In this document: one piece after another, positions 22,709-31,197 of the stretch
Numbering within the stretch: position 1 is the first letter of the stretch
Layout of the letters: the number at the start of each line of letters is the position of its first letter
Assembly (NCBI GenBank): GCA_937879875.1
Contig: CALFMN010000255.1
Location: 1 to 31,844, forward strand
Direction: 5' to 3'
Length of the DNA: 31,844 nt
Origin: an uncultured Chloroflexota bacterium
Lineage (GTDB): Bacteria > Chloroflexota > Dehalococcoidia > CAUJGQ01
Notes under the pieces: model-generated
Seen by the model: the letters and a program-made list of their open reading frames with translations, nothing else
Told to the model about the DNA's origin: nothing
The model's database searches: none
Translations under genes and position numbers: made by a program

Positions 22709-23545
22709 CTGAGCAGGCGTCCACAGCTTCAACGCAAACGCAGAGAGAAACGCTACGACCCGCTTAAGCCCCAGGGCGGCTTTCGGCACGAGCCGAAAGG
22801 CTTGTTCGAGCGCATCATCCACCATAAGTGGGCCTTTACCGTGATCTCCGTGGTCGGCGGCGTTGTGCTGCTGATCGGCACGATCGTGCTCTTCAATCCG
22901 CCCAACAGCACCAGCACCAACAAACCACCCAGGCAAAATACCTCCGCCAGCGATGAGGCCACCGCGCCTTCCTCGCTGGACACTACGCCGGGACCGAGCG
23001 CCACCCCCTCGGCTACGCCGACGGGCACACCGGCGCCGCAGCGCAACTACAGCGCCGCACCGCCGTTCTCGATCGATCCAACCGCCACCTACGTCGCCAC
23101 GATCGCGACGGATAAGGGCAACATCGTTTTGCAGCTCGATGCGAAGGCCGCACCGCAGACGGTGAACAACTTCGTATTCCTGGCCACGAACCGCTTCTAC
23201 GATGGGCTCGCGTTCCAGCGTGTGGTCATGGACTTCGTTGCCCAGGGCGGCGCCCCGCAGCCCGACGGCAGCGGCGGCCCGGGCTATATCGTGCCGCCGG
23301 AGAACAGCCCGCTGCAGCACACCGCCGGCGCCGTCGCCGTCGCGGAACAGCAGGGGCAACCGGGTATGGGCAGCGCGTTTTACATCGTGCTGAAGGACCA
23401 ACCGGACCTGAACGGCAAGGACACGGTCTTCGGCAAGGTGATGTCGGGGCTAGACATTTTGCAAAACCTGCCGTCGCGCGATCCGAAGGATCCAAACGCG
23501 CCGGCGCCGCTGGTGATTGCCAGCATCACGGTCGCCAAACAGTAG
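22709..23545 (+). CDS. Membrane-anchored cyclophilin-type peptidyl-prolyl isomerase
   Basis: About 278 residues. The N-terminus is strongly basic (RRPQLQRKRREKRYD), followed by one membrane segment (WAFTVISVVGGVVLLIGTIV, about residues 41-62) and a Ser/Thr/Pro linker, then a cyclophilin domain outside the membrane. Active-site residues are visible in FQRVVMDFVAQGGAPQ and GSAFYIVL; the Arg of the FxR motif is kept, but the Trp/His contact region is altered. No ATG or GTG fits the start. A TTG at 22673 opens the frame, yet the best Shine-Dalgarno (GGAGGAGAGG, 22693-22702) points to a CTG at 22709, chosen here with doubt. It precedes a second, cytosolic cyclophilin by 46 bases and both are probably co-transcribed. 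Confidence 0.8.
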   Translation: MSRRPQLQRKRREKRYDPLKPQGGFRHEPKGLFERIIHHKWAFTVISVVGGVVLLIGTIVLFNPPNSTSTNKPPRQNTSASDEATAPSSLDTTPGPSATPSATPTGTPAPQRNYSAAPPFSIDPTATYVATIATDKGNIVLQLDAKAAPQTVNNFVFLATNRFYDGLAFQRVVMDFVAQGGAPQPDGSGGPGYIVPPENSPLQHTAGAVAVAEQQGQPGMGSAFYIVLKDQPDLNGKDTVFGKVMSGLDILQNLPSRDPKDPNAPAPLVIASITVAKQ

Positions 23546-23591
23546 CGCTGCTTGCGCCGCAGGCCGCGCAGCACCCCGCGAAGGATAGGTA

Positions 23592-24092
23592 ATGGCCCAG
23601 TACAGTGTACCACCGACGATGACGATCGATGCGAACAAGAGCTACACGGCAACGCTGCATACCGACAAGGGCGACATCGTCGTCGATCTGTTCGCCAAAG
23701 ATGCCCCGAAAACGGTGAACAACTTCGTCTTTCTGGCGCGCGAGGGCTTCTACAACGGCGTCACGTTCCACCGCGTCATCCCTGGCTTCATGGCGCAGGG
23801 CGGCGACCCGACGGGCAGCGGCAGCGGCGGACCCGGCTATAAGTTCGAGGACGAGCGCAGCAGCCGCAAGCACATAGCGGGTACGCTTTCGATGGCGAAC
23901 GCCGGCCCGAACACCAACGGCAGCCAATTCTTCATCTGCTTCGAGCCGCAGCCGCACCTTAACGGCCGGCACACGATCTTCGGCCAGGTCGTACAGGGGA
24001 TGGACGTCGTGCAACAACTGCGCGAGCGCGACCCCGGCCGCGACCGCCAGCCCGGCGACGCGATCAGCAGCGTGGAGATCGCCGAAAGCTAG
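23592..24092 (+). CDS. Cyclophilin-type peptidyl-prolyl cis-trans isomerase, cytosolic
   Basis: 166 residues without signal peptide. It carries the complete cyclophilin core: FHRVIPGFMAQGGDPTGSG with the catalytic Arg and the Phe/Met/Gln contacts, GTLSMANAGPNTNGSQFFI, and HLNGRHTIFGQVVQGMDVV. Role: speeding proline isomerisation in protein folding. AAGGAT lies before the ATG. It sits directly after the membrane-anchored paralogue, which looks like an older duplicate with a degenerate active site. Confidence 0.95.
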   Translation: MAQYSVPPTMTIDANKSYTATLHTDKGDIVVDLFAKDAPKTVNNFVFLAREGFYNGVTFHRVIPGFMAQGGDPTGSGSGGPGYKFEDERSSRKHIAGTLSMANAGPNTNGSQFFICFEPQPHLNGRHTIFGQVVQGMDVVQQLRERDPGRDRQPGDAISSVEIAES

Positions 24093-24104
24093 ACCGGCCC
24101 TCAT

Positions 24105-24190
24105 CCTCACCCCCTACCCCTGCTCTGCACGTCTCCGACAGTTGCGCTGCGCTCTGGCTCCCAATCCTGGGAGAAGGAGAGGGGCGATCC
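24105..24190. repeat. Intergenic repeat with CCTCACCCC...AATCCTGGGAG
   Basis: Contains CTCATCCTCACCCCCTACCC, the shared GTCTCCGACAGTTGCGCTGC block (24131) and CTCCCAATCCTGGGAGAAGG. The CTCCCA-ATCC-TGGGAG hairpin repeats the longer one at 24311-24342. It follows the cyclophilin gene and may end its transcript. Confidence 0.6.
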
Positions 24191-24310
24191 TGGGTCGGGC
24201 GTTCCAAAGGGCGCCGGGGTAGCGAACGGTATATTGTAGGTGCGCGTCATAACGCGCCCGGCGCGCCTGCAACGGCGCAACGCCTTCAGCCCCGAACCAT
24301 TGGAACGCGG

Positions 24311-24342
24311 TCCCCCTTCTCCCAATCCTGGGAGAAGGGGGA
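24311..24342 (-). terminator. 14-bp perfect hairpin after the alpha-2-macroglobulin gene
   Basis: TCCCCCTTCTCCCA-ATCC-TGGGAGAAGGGGGA, 18 bases beyond the minus-strand stop codon. It probably terminates or protects this long transcript. The stem core is the same as in the 24105-24190 repeat, so it is also a member of a repeat family. Confidence 0.6.
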
Positions 24343-24359
24343 CAGGGGATGAGGACCGC

Positions 24360-27300
24360 TTACGGCGTCACCGTCAGCGTGCCGCTGTCGCTGCGGCCGA
24401 AGATGTCGGGGAACGTCGTTTCTTCCGCGACGACGGGCGGGAAGAGGAACATGCCCGGCGTCGTCGCCCGCGCGTAGTAGACGTACTCGTGCACACCGCG
24501 GCTGAGCGAGGTTGCAAACAGCGCCACGCGGTCGTCGCGCACCTCGACGTGGTTGAACGGGTTGAAGACGTAGCGGTAGCGCCCCGGCACGATCGCGCTG
24601 CCGCTCGTGCCGCCGCTGCGGTTCACCGGCAGTTGCAGAAGCTGGTTCAGTTCCTGCTGCTGCTGTGCCACGAGGTTCGGGTCGGTCGTCTTCAGGCTCG
24701 CGTCCACCGCTTCGAGGCCGGCGGGCAGGTAGTCTTCGACTTGCACGAACTCGAGATCGCTCGGCGCGGCGATCGTCAGCCGCACGCGCACCAGATCGCC
24801 CGCCTTCACCGTGTCCACCGGCGTGTCCGAGTCGGCCGGCAGCACCTCGCGCGCGATCGTCACGCCGTTGCTGAGCGCCGTGACCTGGTCCGTCTGCGAG
24901 AAGTAGCGCATGAACAGGCTGTAGTAGAGCTGGCCGCTGCCGTCCTTGTGGATGTCCACCGGCAACGGCGTGTCCCGCGGCAGCCCGCCGAGCCCCGTCT
25001 GCACGGTCTGCGTGTCCGAGGCCTGCTCCGGCGCGATCGTGCCGGAGCCGACCGGCTGGCCGTTCACCGTCACGCTGAAGCTCAGACCGTCGATCGGCTG
25101 CTCCCGCGCCACCACGAAGGCGCCGATCGCGTCCACCGCAAGGCCGGTCTCACGCACGGAGCGCCAGTAGCCGTCGCGGCGGGCGCCGGAGAGCCAGCGC
25201 ACCGCGCCGTCGAGCAGTGGCTGCGTCGGGTCGAGCGCGAGCAGGCTGCGCAGCGTCAGCGCCGTGGCGCGGGTCGAGTTAGCGTAATCCGGGTGGTTGG
25301 GGTCCGTGTCCTCCCAGTGCGTGCCGCTGGCGCTGGCGATCGCCGTCGATTCGAGGTCGCCGGCGAGGCCGCGCACTTCAGGGTCGTCCGGCTGGGCGCC
25401 GTCGAGCAGCAGGGCGGCGAGCAGGGCGCCGTGGCCGGAGCCGCCCAGCAAGCTGCGCTGGCCGGCGAGCTGGTCTTCGCGGTCGCGCGAGCCGTAGCCC
25501 GCCTCGGCCAGCGCCAGCAGCCAGAACGCCTGTGTGTTCGGGTCGGGCGGCCGGTTCACGTCGGCCGACCTGTCGTAGGCGCCGGTCAGGAAACGCGCCG
25601 CGCCGCCGCGCACGCCGTCGCTCACCGGCAGGCCGGCGCGGTTCGCCACGCCGAGCGCATACAGCACCTGCGCCGTGACATCGGGCGAGCTGGGGCCGCT
25701 GATATATGGATCGCCCCACCAAAGCCAGCCGCCGTCGAAGCGCTGGTTGGCGACGAGGCGCGCGATCGCCTTCGCGGCCGTGCCTTTGGCATCGTCTTGC
25801 TCGCTCTGCGGTTTCTGCAGCTTCACCGCCGTCTGCCAGGCCGCGACGCGGTCGAGCAGCCGCGCGGCGGTCACGTCGTTCGGCTCGTACAGCCAGGCTT
25901 CCAGATAGAAGGCGGCGCGCTTCGCCACCGCGGCCAGCGAGGCGCTGATCTCGACGCTGAGGCTGCCCTTGTCCTGCCGCGCGAAGCCGGGCACGACGAC
26001 GTTCTCCGTCACGTCCTGGTCCTGCACGATGCCCGAACTGGCGACAGTCTCCGGCGTCAGCCGCTCGTTCACGGGCAGCGTCAGTTCGACGCCGTCCGCC
26101 TGGCCGCTCGTCGCCTGTGCCGTGAAGGTCAGCTTCACCGGCGGCCCTGCTGAATCTGGGGCAGTCGTGTCCCAGCCGGCGCTGACCGACTGGCCCGGCG
26201 GCACCGTAATTTGCTGCGGTCCGCCAGTGATCGCCAGATTCTCGGCCGTCAGGTTCACGGTGACGCTCAGCGGCGCATTGGTGCGGTTGGTGAGCAGCGC
26301 TTCGAGGTGAGCGCTGTCGCCGGCGGTGAAGAAGCGCGGCGCGACGGGCCGCAGCACCAAATCGCGCCGCGTCTCGATCGAGGTCAGCGCGTCGCCGACC
26401 GAGGTATCGACCGTGATGCCGCGGGCCGCGATTTGCCAGGTGGTCAGGTTGTCCGGCAGCTTGATGCTGACCGTGGCGTTGCCGCCGGCGTCCGTGGTGA
26501 CGTTCGCGGTCCAGTAGGCCGTGTTCTGGAAGTCGCTGCGTACGGCGGGGGCGGCGCTGCCGGGCGCCGCTCCCGCCGCAGCCGTCGCTGCGATCGCGGG
26601 GCGGGCCGCTGCCGTCGGCGGGGGCGGCGGTGTGGCGGCTCGCACCTGTTTCTGCGCCGCCGCGTTGACGGCGTTGAGCGACTGGCCCTGCGACGAGCCC
26701 GTGCCGACGCCGAGCGGGCGCGTGCTCCAGAACGAGGGGAAGATCGCCTGGGTCCGGTCGTCGGCCAGCGAGAGTACGGCCTTGTCCACCATCGCCAGCG
26801 ACAGCTCGGAGGCAACGCCCTTGCCGCTGCCGTCCGTGGCCTTGACCGTGACGTTCACCGTGTCACCGGGGCCGAGCGTGGTGCGGTCGGGCGTCAGTGT
26901 AATGTTGAGCTTGTGCAGACTCGGATCGACCTTGAGCTGCGCGTAGCCGGCGCGGTAGCCGCCCACGTCGCTCGACACCTGCCCCGGCTTGAGCAGCGCC
27001 ACGCCGAGATAGACGGTCGGCGCCATATCCGCCGTGATCGGCACGTCGATCACCGTACTGTTGGTGGGAAACTGCCGCGTGTTGTAGCTGTTGATGCGGC
27101 CGCGCTCGACCGTGACCAGCCCCACCGCGCCGGCGAACGGCGCCGGCACGAGCACGTGCGCCACGTCGCCGGGCGCATACGTGTCTTTGTCCGCTACCAG
27201 CGTGAGGCCGTCCTGGTTGTCCACGCGCCAGGGCAGGAAGTCGCCGCTGGTCACGTAGAGCGAGGTCGCGGTCTGGAAGGTGTTGCCGGCGGCATCCTGC

Positions 27301-30167
27301 CCGGCGATGGTGACGCGGTACTGGCCGCCCTGCGCCGGCGTGAAGCTGAAGCTCGCCTTGCCCGCGGCGTCGGTGGTCAGCATCTGCGCAGCAACCTGCG
27401 TGTCCTGCGGCGTGTTGATGTAACGCGGGCTGCCGTCCGGGTTCTTGCCCTTCGTCGTCTTCCAGACGCGGCGGTAGACCGTGGCCTGCAAGCTCACTCC
27501 CGGCGCCGCTTTGCCTTTGGTATCTACGGAGACGACGTCGATCGTCTCCGGCTGGCCGGCCTGTCCGAGATACTGCTCCGGCTTCACACCGGCGTACTCG
27601 GCGGCGCGATGGACGATCACCTCTTTCGAGGCGCTCACCTGCTGGCGGCTGAGGTCGGTGACCGTGCCGGTGATCGTGTAGCGCTCGCTCGCCGGGTAGC
27701 TGCCGAGCTGCGCCGGCACCATGATCGTCGTGTTGCCCTGGCTGTCGGTCGTGGCGGCGCCTTTGGCCACGGGCGAGGCCGACGGCACGGGGCTCGGCGA
27801 GGGGCCGGCACCGTTGCGGTTGATCAGCTCGAAGTCGTTGAAGCCGTAGCCGTCGTACGCCTTGTCGCTCGGATGGAACAGGTACGGCGCGGCGTTGACC
27901 TGGTAGTCGACAGCGCCGCCGGCCAATGGCGCGCCGAGGAAGAGATCGGCGGAGACGGTCGCGTTGATCGTCTGGCCGCTGATGTAGTCGCCGCTGTCGG
28001 TGTCGAGCTTGACCTCGAACTCGGGCACGCGGAACTGCGCGACGAGAAAACCGCCGTAGCCGAGTTGGTCGTTGTTGCGGTGCAGCGTGAAGCTGTAGTT
28101 GCCCGTGGCCGCGTCGTCGGGCAGCTTCACGTCGGCGCCGAGCGAGCCGTAGCCGTCGAGCTGCACCTGCTGCGTATCGACGGTATTGCCGCGCGAGTCG
28201 CGCGTTTCCAGCGTGAGCGCACCGAAGGAGGGGATGCTGTAGCGGCCGTCGTCGTCCGTGCGCAGCACGAAGCGCAGATGCACGGTCTCGCCGGCACGGT
28301 AGATCGGCCGGTCGGTGTAGAGATAGCCCTTCTGCTGCACCTGCGGATAGAGGCTGACCGGAAAGTCCTTCGAGTAGGGCTGCGTGGCCGTGCCGGTCCA
28401 ATCCTGCGAGGCGATCGCCGCGTCGTCGGGGCGGTCGAGTGCGGCATAGAGCTGCGGCGGGTTCTGGCTGTAGTCGGGCCGCGGCAGCGGCGCGGCGAAC
28501 GTGCCGTCCGCTGCGGTCTGGCCGCTGGCCAGCGCTGCGCCGCTGCGGTCGTACAGCGTCACCGTCGCGCCGGCCACGGGCTGGCCCGTGTTCAGATCGA
28601 CGGCCCAGACGAGGCCGCTGTCCACGCCACGCTTGACCACGAGGTTCGTCTTCGTGATCTCCAGCGCCACGCGGTCCTGATAGGTCACGCCGTTGGCGCT
28701 GGCGTCGAGCAGGTAGTAGCCGGGCGCGAGCGTGCCGCCATCCGGCAGCGTCTGTGTGCCCAGGTCGATCGGCGTCGTCTCCTGCTGGTCCTGCTGGTAG
28801 CCCGCGACGGGCACGCTCCACTGGCGCAGCGCCGCGCCGGAGGGTTTGAAGGTGCGGTACGTTTGATAATCCGTCGTGAGCAGGGTGCGGAACTCCGCCT
28901 CGGCCAGCGGGCTGAGCGTGAGGTCGATGTTCTGCACGTTGACCGAGCCGACGAACACCTGTGCCGGGGCATAGGCGCTGAGCACGCCCGCCTGGCCGGC
29001 GAGGATGCTGAGACCGGGCTGCGGCGTGGACGGCGCCTGCGTGGTGAAACTCAGGCTGTACGGCGCTTGGATCGGCGTGTCGTAGCGGTCGTGGGCGCCG
29101 GCGCCGATGCTGGCGCGGTACGACGACAAGTACTCGGTGTGCAGGTTGATGTTGAGGACGGTATCGGAGCCGCTCCAGAAGAAGTCGGGCGCGTTGTCAG
29201 GGTCGGGCGGCGGGTCGAACGTGATCGCCGCCTCGGTGGAATCGTGGTCCATCGGTGCGCTGAAAGTGATCGACACGCCGCCCAATCGGGCGCTGGTGTC
29301 GCCGTTCGCGGGGTCGGTGGACGTTACGCGCGGGAAATCAACGACCGTGAAGCCCCACGTCGTGACTTTCGCCGGCGCCGCCGCGCCCGCCGCCGAGGCG
29401 GTGTAATGCACGCCGCGGGCCAGCGGTGCCGCAGGCTGGAAGACCATGGTGTGATCGTCCGGCCAGGAGAACGCGCCGGCGACGGTGTTCGAGCCGTCGG
29501 AGAGGCTGAACAGCGACTCGGCCGTGGCCTGATCGACCGGCTGGTTGAACAGCACCTGCAGCGGCGCGGTGGGATCGACGTACTGCGTGTTGTCGCGCGG
29601 CGCCATGTCGGCCACGGCGGGCACGATCGTGTCGAAGCCGAAGATGTACTCCTGCGGCAACTGGCCGTCGGGCAGATCGCTGAGCTGTTGCAGGACGCGC
29701 ACGCTGTAGTGCGTGTCCGGTTGCAGCGCGTCCGGCCGGAAGACGTAGAGCGATGAGGTCAGCCAGTGACCGCTGCCGGTCGCCGGCGGGTCGAAGACGA
29801 GCACCGGCTGGTTGTTGCGCTGCGCCAGCGCCGTGAGCGCGCTGACCGGCCGGTTGAACTGCACCAGCACCGTCGCCTGCGCATCGACCTCGACATCGTT
29901 CTGCGCGGGAAAGGTGTACTGCACGGCGAGCTGGCCGCTCTGGCCTGGTTGATTCGCGGAGAGCTTGTCCACGGCGCGTGCCGCTCCCCCGGACGAGTTG
30001 ACGGCATCAGTCCCGCCGGCTGAATCGTGGGAGTCGGCGCCGGCCCGAGAGGTCGAGCCGAACACGCCGCCCGCCAGCATGGCGGCCAGCGTGAGCGAAG
30101 TCAGGAACGCGAGCGCGATCACGAAGCGCGAGCGCCGTTTGCGGTCAGGGCGGGGCTGATCCGGCAT
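24360..30167 (-). CDS. Alpha-2-macroglobulin family protein lacking the thioester motif
   Basis: 1935 residues, a typical length for large bacterial alpha-2-macroglobulins, which trap proteases at the cell surface. The start at 30167 has GGAGG seven bases upstream. A basic N-terminus and one hydrophobic segment (RFVIALAFLTSLTLAAMLAG) act as signal or anchor; there is no lipobox Cys. Next come Big_5-like and MG domains (VLVQFNRPVS, VLFNQPVD, the TDRPIYRAGETVHLRFVLR region). A Pro/Ala-rich segment (about 1165-1200) resembles a bait region, followed by WTANVTTDAGGNATVSIKLP, the A2M core. In the thioester domain the expected YGCxEQ is replaced by YEPNDV (about 1426-1430), so no thioester can form. 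The C-terminal receptor-like domain ends the protein. Convergent with the cyclophilins. Confidence 0.92.
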   Translation of the reverse strand: MPDQPRPDRKRRSRFVIALAFLTSLTLAAMLAGGVFGSTSRAGADSHDSAGGTDAVNSSGGAARAVDKLSANQPGQSGQLAVQYTFPAQNDVEVDAQATVLVQFNRPVSALTALAQRNNQPVLVFDPPATGSGHWLTSSLYVFRPDALQPDTHYSVRVLQQLSDLPDGQLPQEYIFGFDTIVPAVADMAPRDNTQYVDPTAPLQVLFNQPVDQATAESLFSLSDGSNTVAGAFSWPDDHTMVFQPAAPLARGVHYTASAAGAAAPAKVTTWGFTVVDFPRVTSTDPANGDTSARLGGVSITFSAPMDHDSTEAAITFDPPPDPDNAPDFFWSGSDTVLNINLHTEYLSSYRASIGAGAHDRYDTPIQAPYSLSFTTQAPSTPQPGLSILAGQAGVLSAYAPAQVFVGSVNVQNIDLTLSPLAEAEFRTLLTTDYQTYRTFKPSGAALRQWSVPVAGYQQDQQETTPIDLGTQTLPDGGTLAPGYYLLDASANGVTYQDRVALEITKTNLVVKRGVDSGLVWAVDLNTGQPVAGATVTLYDRSGAALASGQTAADGTFAAPLPRPDYSQNPPQLYAALDRPDDAAIASQDWTGTATQPYSKDFPVSLYPQVQQKGYLYTDRPIYRAGETVHLRFVLRTDDDGRYSIPSFGALTLETRDSRGNTVDTQQVQLDGYGSLGADVKLPDDAATGNYSFTLHRNNDQLGYGGFLVAQFRVPEFEVKLDTDSGDYISGQTINATVSADLFLGAPLAGGAVDYQVNAAPYLFHPSDKAYDGYGFNDFELINRNGAGPSPSPVPSASPVAKGAATTDSQGNTTIMVPAQLGSYPASERYTITGTVTDLSRQQVSASKEVIVHRAAEYAGVKPEQYLGQAGQPETIDVVSVDTKGKAAPGVSLQATVYRRVWKTTKGKNPDGSPRYINTPQDTQVAAQMLTTDAAGKASFSFTPAQGGQYRVTIAGQDAAGNTFQTATSLYVTSGDFLPWRVDNQDGLTLVADKDTYAPGDVAHVLVPAPFAGAVGLVTVERGRINSYNTRQFPTNSTVIDVPITADMAPTVYLGVALLKPGQVSSDVGGYRAGYAQLKVDPSLHKLNITLTPDRTTLGPGDTVNVTVKATDGSGKGVASELSLAMVDKAVLSLADDRTQAIFPSFWSTRPLGVGTGSSQGQSLNAVNAAAQKQVRAATPPPPPTAAARPAIAATAAAGAAPGSAAPAVRSDFQNTAYWTANVTTDAGGNATVSIKLPDNLTTWQIAARGITVDTSVGDALTSIETRRDLVLRPVAPRFFTAGDSAHLEALLTNRTNAPLSVTVNLTAENLAITGGPQQITVPPGQSVSAGWDTTAPDSAGPPVKLTFTAQATSGQADGVELTLPVNERLTPETVASSGIVQDQDVTENVVVPGFARQDKGSLSVEISASLAAVAKRAAFYLEAWLYEPNDVTAARLLDRVAAWQTAVKLQKPQSEQDDAKGTAAKAIARLVANQRFDGGWLWWGDPYISGPSSPDVTAQVLYALGVANRAGLPVSDGVRGGAARFLTGAYDRSADVNRPPDPNTQAFWLLALAEAGYGSRDREDQLAGQRSLLGGSGHGALLAALLLDGAQPDDPEVRGLAGDLESTAIASASGTHWEDTDPNHPDYANSTRATALTLRSLLALDPTQPLLDGAVRWLSGARRDGYWRSVRETGLAVDAIGAFVVAREQPIDGLSFSVTVNGQPVGSGTIAPEQASDTQTVQTGLGGLPRDTPLPVDIHKDGSGQLYYSLFMRYFSQTDQVTALSNGVTIAREVLPADSDTPVDTVKAGDLVRVRLTIAAPSDLEFVQVEDYLPAGLEAVDASLKTTDPNLVAQQQQELNQLLQLPVNRSGGTSGSAIVPGRYRYVFNPFNHVEVRDDRVALFATSLSRGVHEYVYYARATTPGMFLFPPVVAEETTFPDIFGRSDSGTLTVTP

Positions 30168-30409
30168 GGCAAGCCTCCGAAGCGCCACATCGTCGCGGGC
30201 GCATCGTTCGCAGTTCATTCACTGCACACAGGACGCGCGATCGCGGCATTTCATTCCACGCGTCCGCGTCGCTCGCCCCGTCGCGATTTCCGAGCGTTGG
30301 GGGTGGGCGGCAGGCGCGGCAGCAGCGGCTTCAGCGATGCCTACGAAGTGTGCAGCCGGAACGGATTGGGGTGACGGGCCGGTGGTGGCCGAAACGTGAT
30401 CGACGACTA

Positions 30410-30426
30410 ATCGTGCAAGTCACGAT
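30410..30426. promoter_or_regulatory. Inverted repeat ATCGTG-CAAGT-CACGAT, candidate HicB operator
   Basis: Perfect 6-base arms about 50 bases before hicA. HicB antitoxins often repress their own operon through such sites. No strong -35/-10 pair was identified around it. The rest of 30168-30473 shows no gene. Confidence 0.35.
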
Positions 30427-30473
30427 AGACTGTCTTGTAAGCAAGCCGCCAGCGAGGCACGCTCAATGAGCAT

Positions 30474-30734
30474 ATGGCCATGAATCGCCGCAGGCTTCTG
30501 CGCCGTCTGCTCGATGGCTCACTCAACGTTTCGTTCGATGATCTGATCAATCTCGCTGAAGGGTTCGGTTTTCGTCCGGTGCGAATTCGAGGCAGTCACC
30601 ATATCCCCGCGCACAGGGCCATACCGGAGCTGCTGAATCTTCAGCCACGAGGCGAACAGGCGAAGCCGTATCAGGTCCGCCAGTTCCTCAAGCTGGTAGA
30701 ACTCCATAACCTTGAACTGGAAGACGAGCCATGA
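30474..30734 (+). CDS. hicA: HicA family toxin
   Basis: 86 residues (84 if the ATG at 30480 is used) of the HicA mRNA-interferase family, a small double-stranded-RNA-binding-like fold. The catalytic histidine is in IRGSHHI (family GSHxxF/Y). The C-terminal LNLQPRGEQAKPYQVRQFLK is characteristic of the chromosomal subfamily with a HicB-like partner. Expressed alone it should cleave mRNA and stop growth. Its TGA overlaps the next ATG in ATGA, so hicA and hicB are translationally coupled. The ribosome binding site is weak. Confidence 0.85.
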   Translation: MAMNRRRLLRRLLDGSLNVSFDDLINLAEGFGFRPVRIRGSHHIPAHRAIPELLNLQPRGEQAKPYQVRQFLKLVELHNLELEDEP

Positions 30735-30952
30735 GCGACTACCACATCAATATTTTCTGGAGCGAGGAAGACGGCTGCTACGTAGCCGACATCCCCGATC
30801 TGCGCTACTGCTCCGCCCTGGGCGATTCGCCGCGCGAGGCGCTGGAGGAGCTTGAGCAGGCGCAAGTGGCGTGGCTTGAGGCCGCCCGTGCCGAGGGCAA
30901 GCCGATTCCGCCGCCGAGCTACCGCCCGATCATCTATCAGGCAGCGGGCTGA
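30731..30952 (+). CDS. hicB: HicB family antitoxin
   Basis: 73 residues. The partial RNase-H-like fold of HicB is clear: INIFWSEEDGCYVADIPDLR, then CSALGDSPREALEELEQAQV, then IPPPSYRPIIY. No separate DNA-binding helix-turn-helix or ribbon-helix-helix follows, so regulation may use a dimer interface or another factor. The start ATG overlaps the hicA stop. It neutralises HicA by binding it. Confidence 0.88.
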   Translation: MSDYHINIFWSEEDGCYVADIPDLRYCSALGDSPREALEELEQAQVAWLEAARAEGKPIPPPSYRPIIYQAAG

Positions 30953-30953
30953 T

Positions 30954-31115
30954 GTGGTCGTTGAGCCGGCATTGGAGCCAACCGGGGGCGACGAGGCTGC
31001 CGATCGCAAGGCGCTCGAAGCGCTGGTGATCGACAACCCGGACCTCGAACGGCTGGAATCGCTGCTGGACGAGTTCAACATCTTCGAGGCCGCCGGCTGG
31101 ACGCGGCAGACATAG
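30954..31115 (+). pseudogene. Truncated N-terminus resembling PD-(D/E)XK nuclease family proteins
   Basis: 53 codons from a GTG right after hicB. The segment ALEALVIDNPDLERLESLLD followed by EFNIFEAAGWTRQ matches my memory of the N-terminus of large PD-(D/E)XK superfamily nucleases (NPELERLEALLDxFNIFEALG..RQELRHSDFLAWLL). Here it stops with TAG just where the RHSDFLA block should begin, so the nuclease domain is missing. It is read as a remnant of a restriction- or defence-type gene; a genuine small peptide is possible but less likely. Confidence 0.5.
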
Positions 31116-31197
31116 TGGAGGTTCGGCTTCGGCACCACGTCACTGGATCACGGAAGAAACACCGTCGGATCCTCCGTCCACTGGCAGAAGTCATAAC

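Noticed and set aside
24240..26153. Very long plus-strand frames (637 and 1181 codons) opposite the alpha-2-macroglobulin gene
   Set aside because: They are antisense to a clear gene, rich in Arg/His/Val from high-GC reverse frames, and have no domain pattern.
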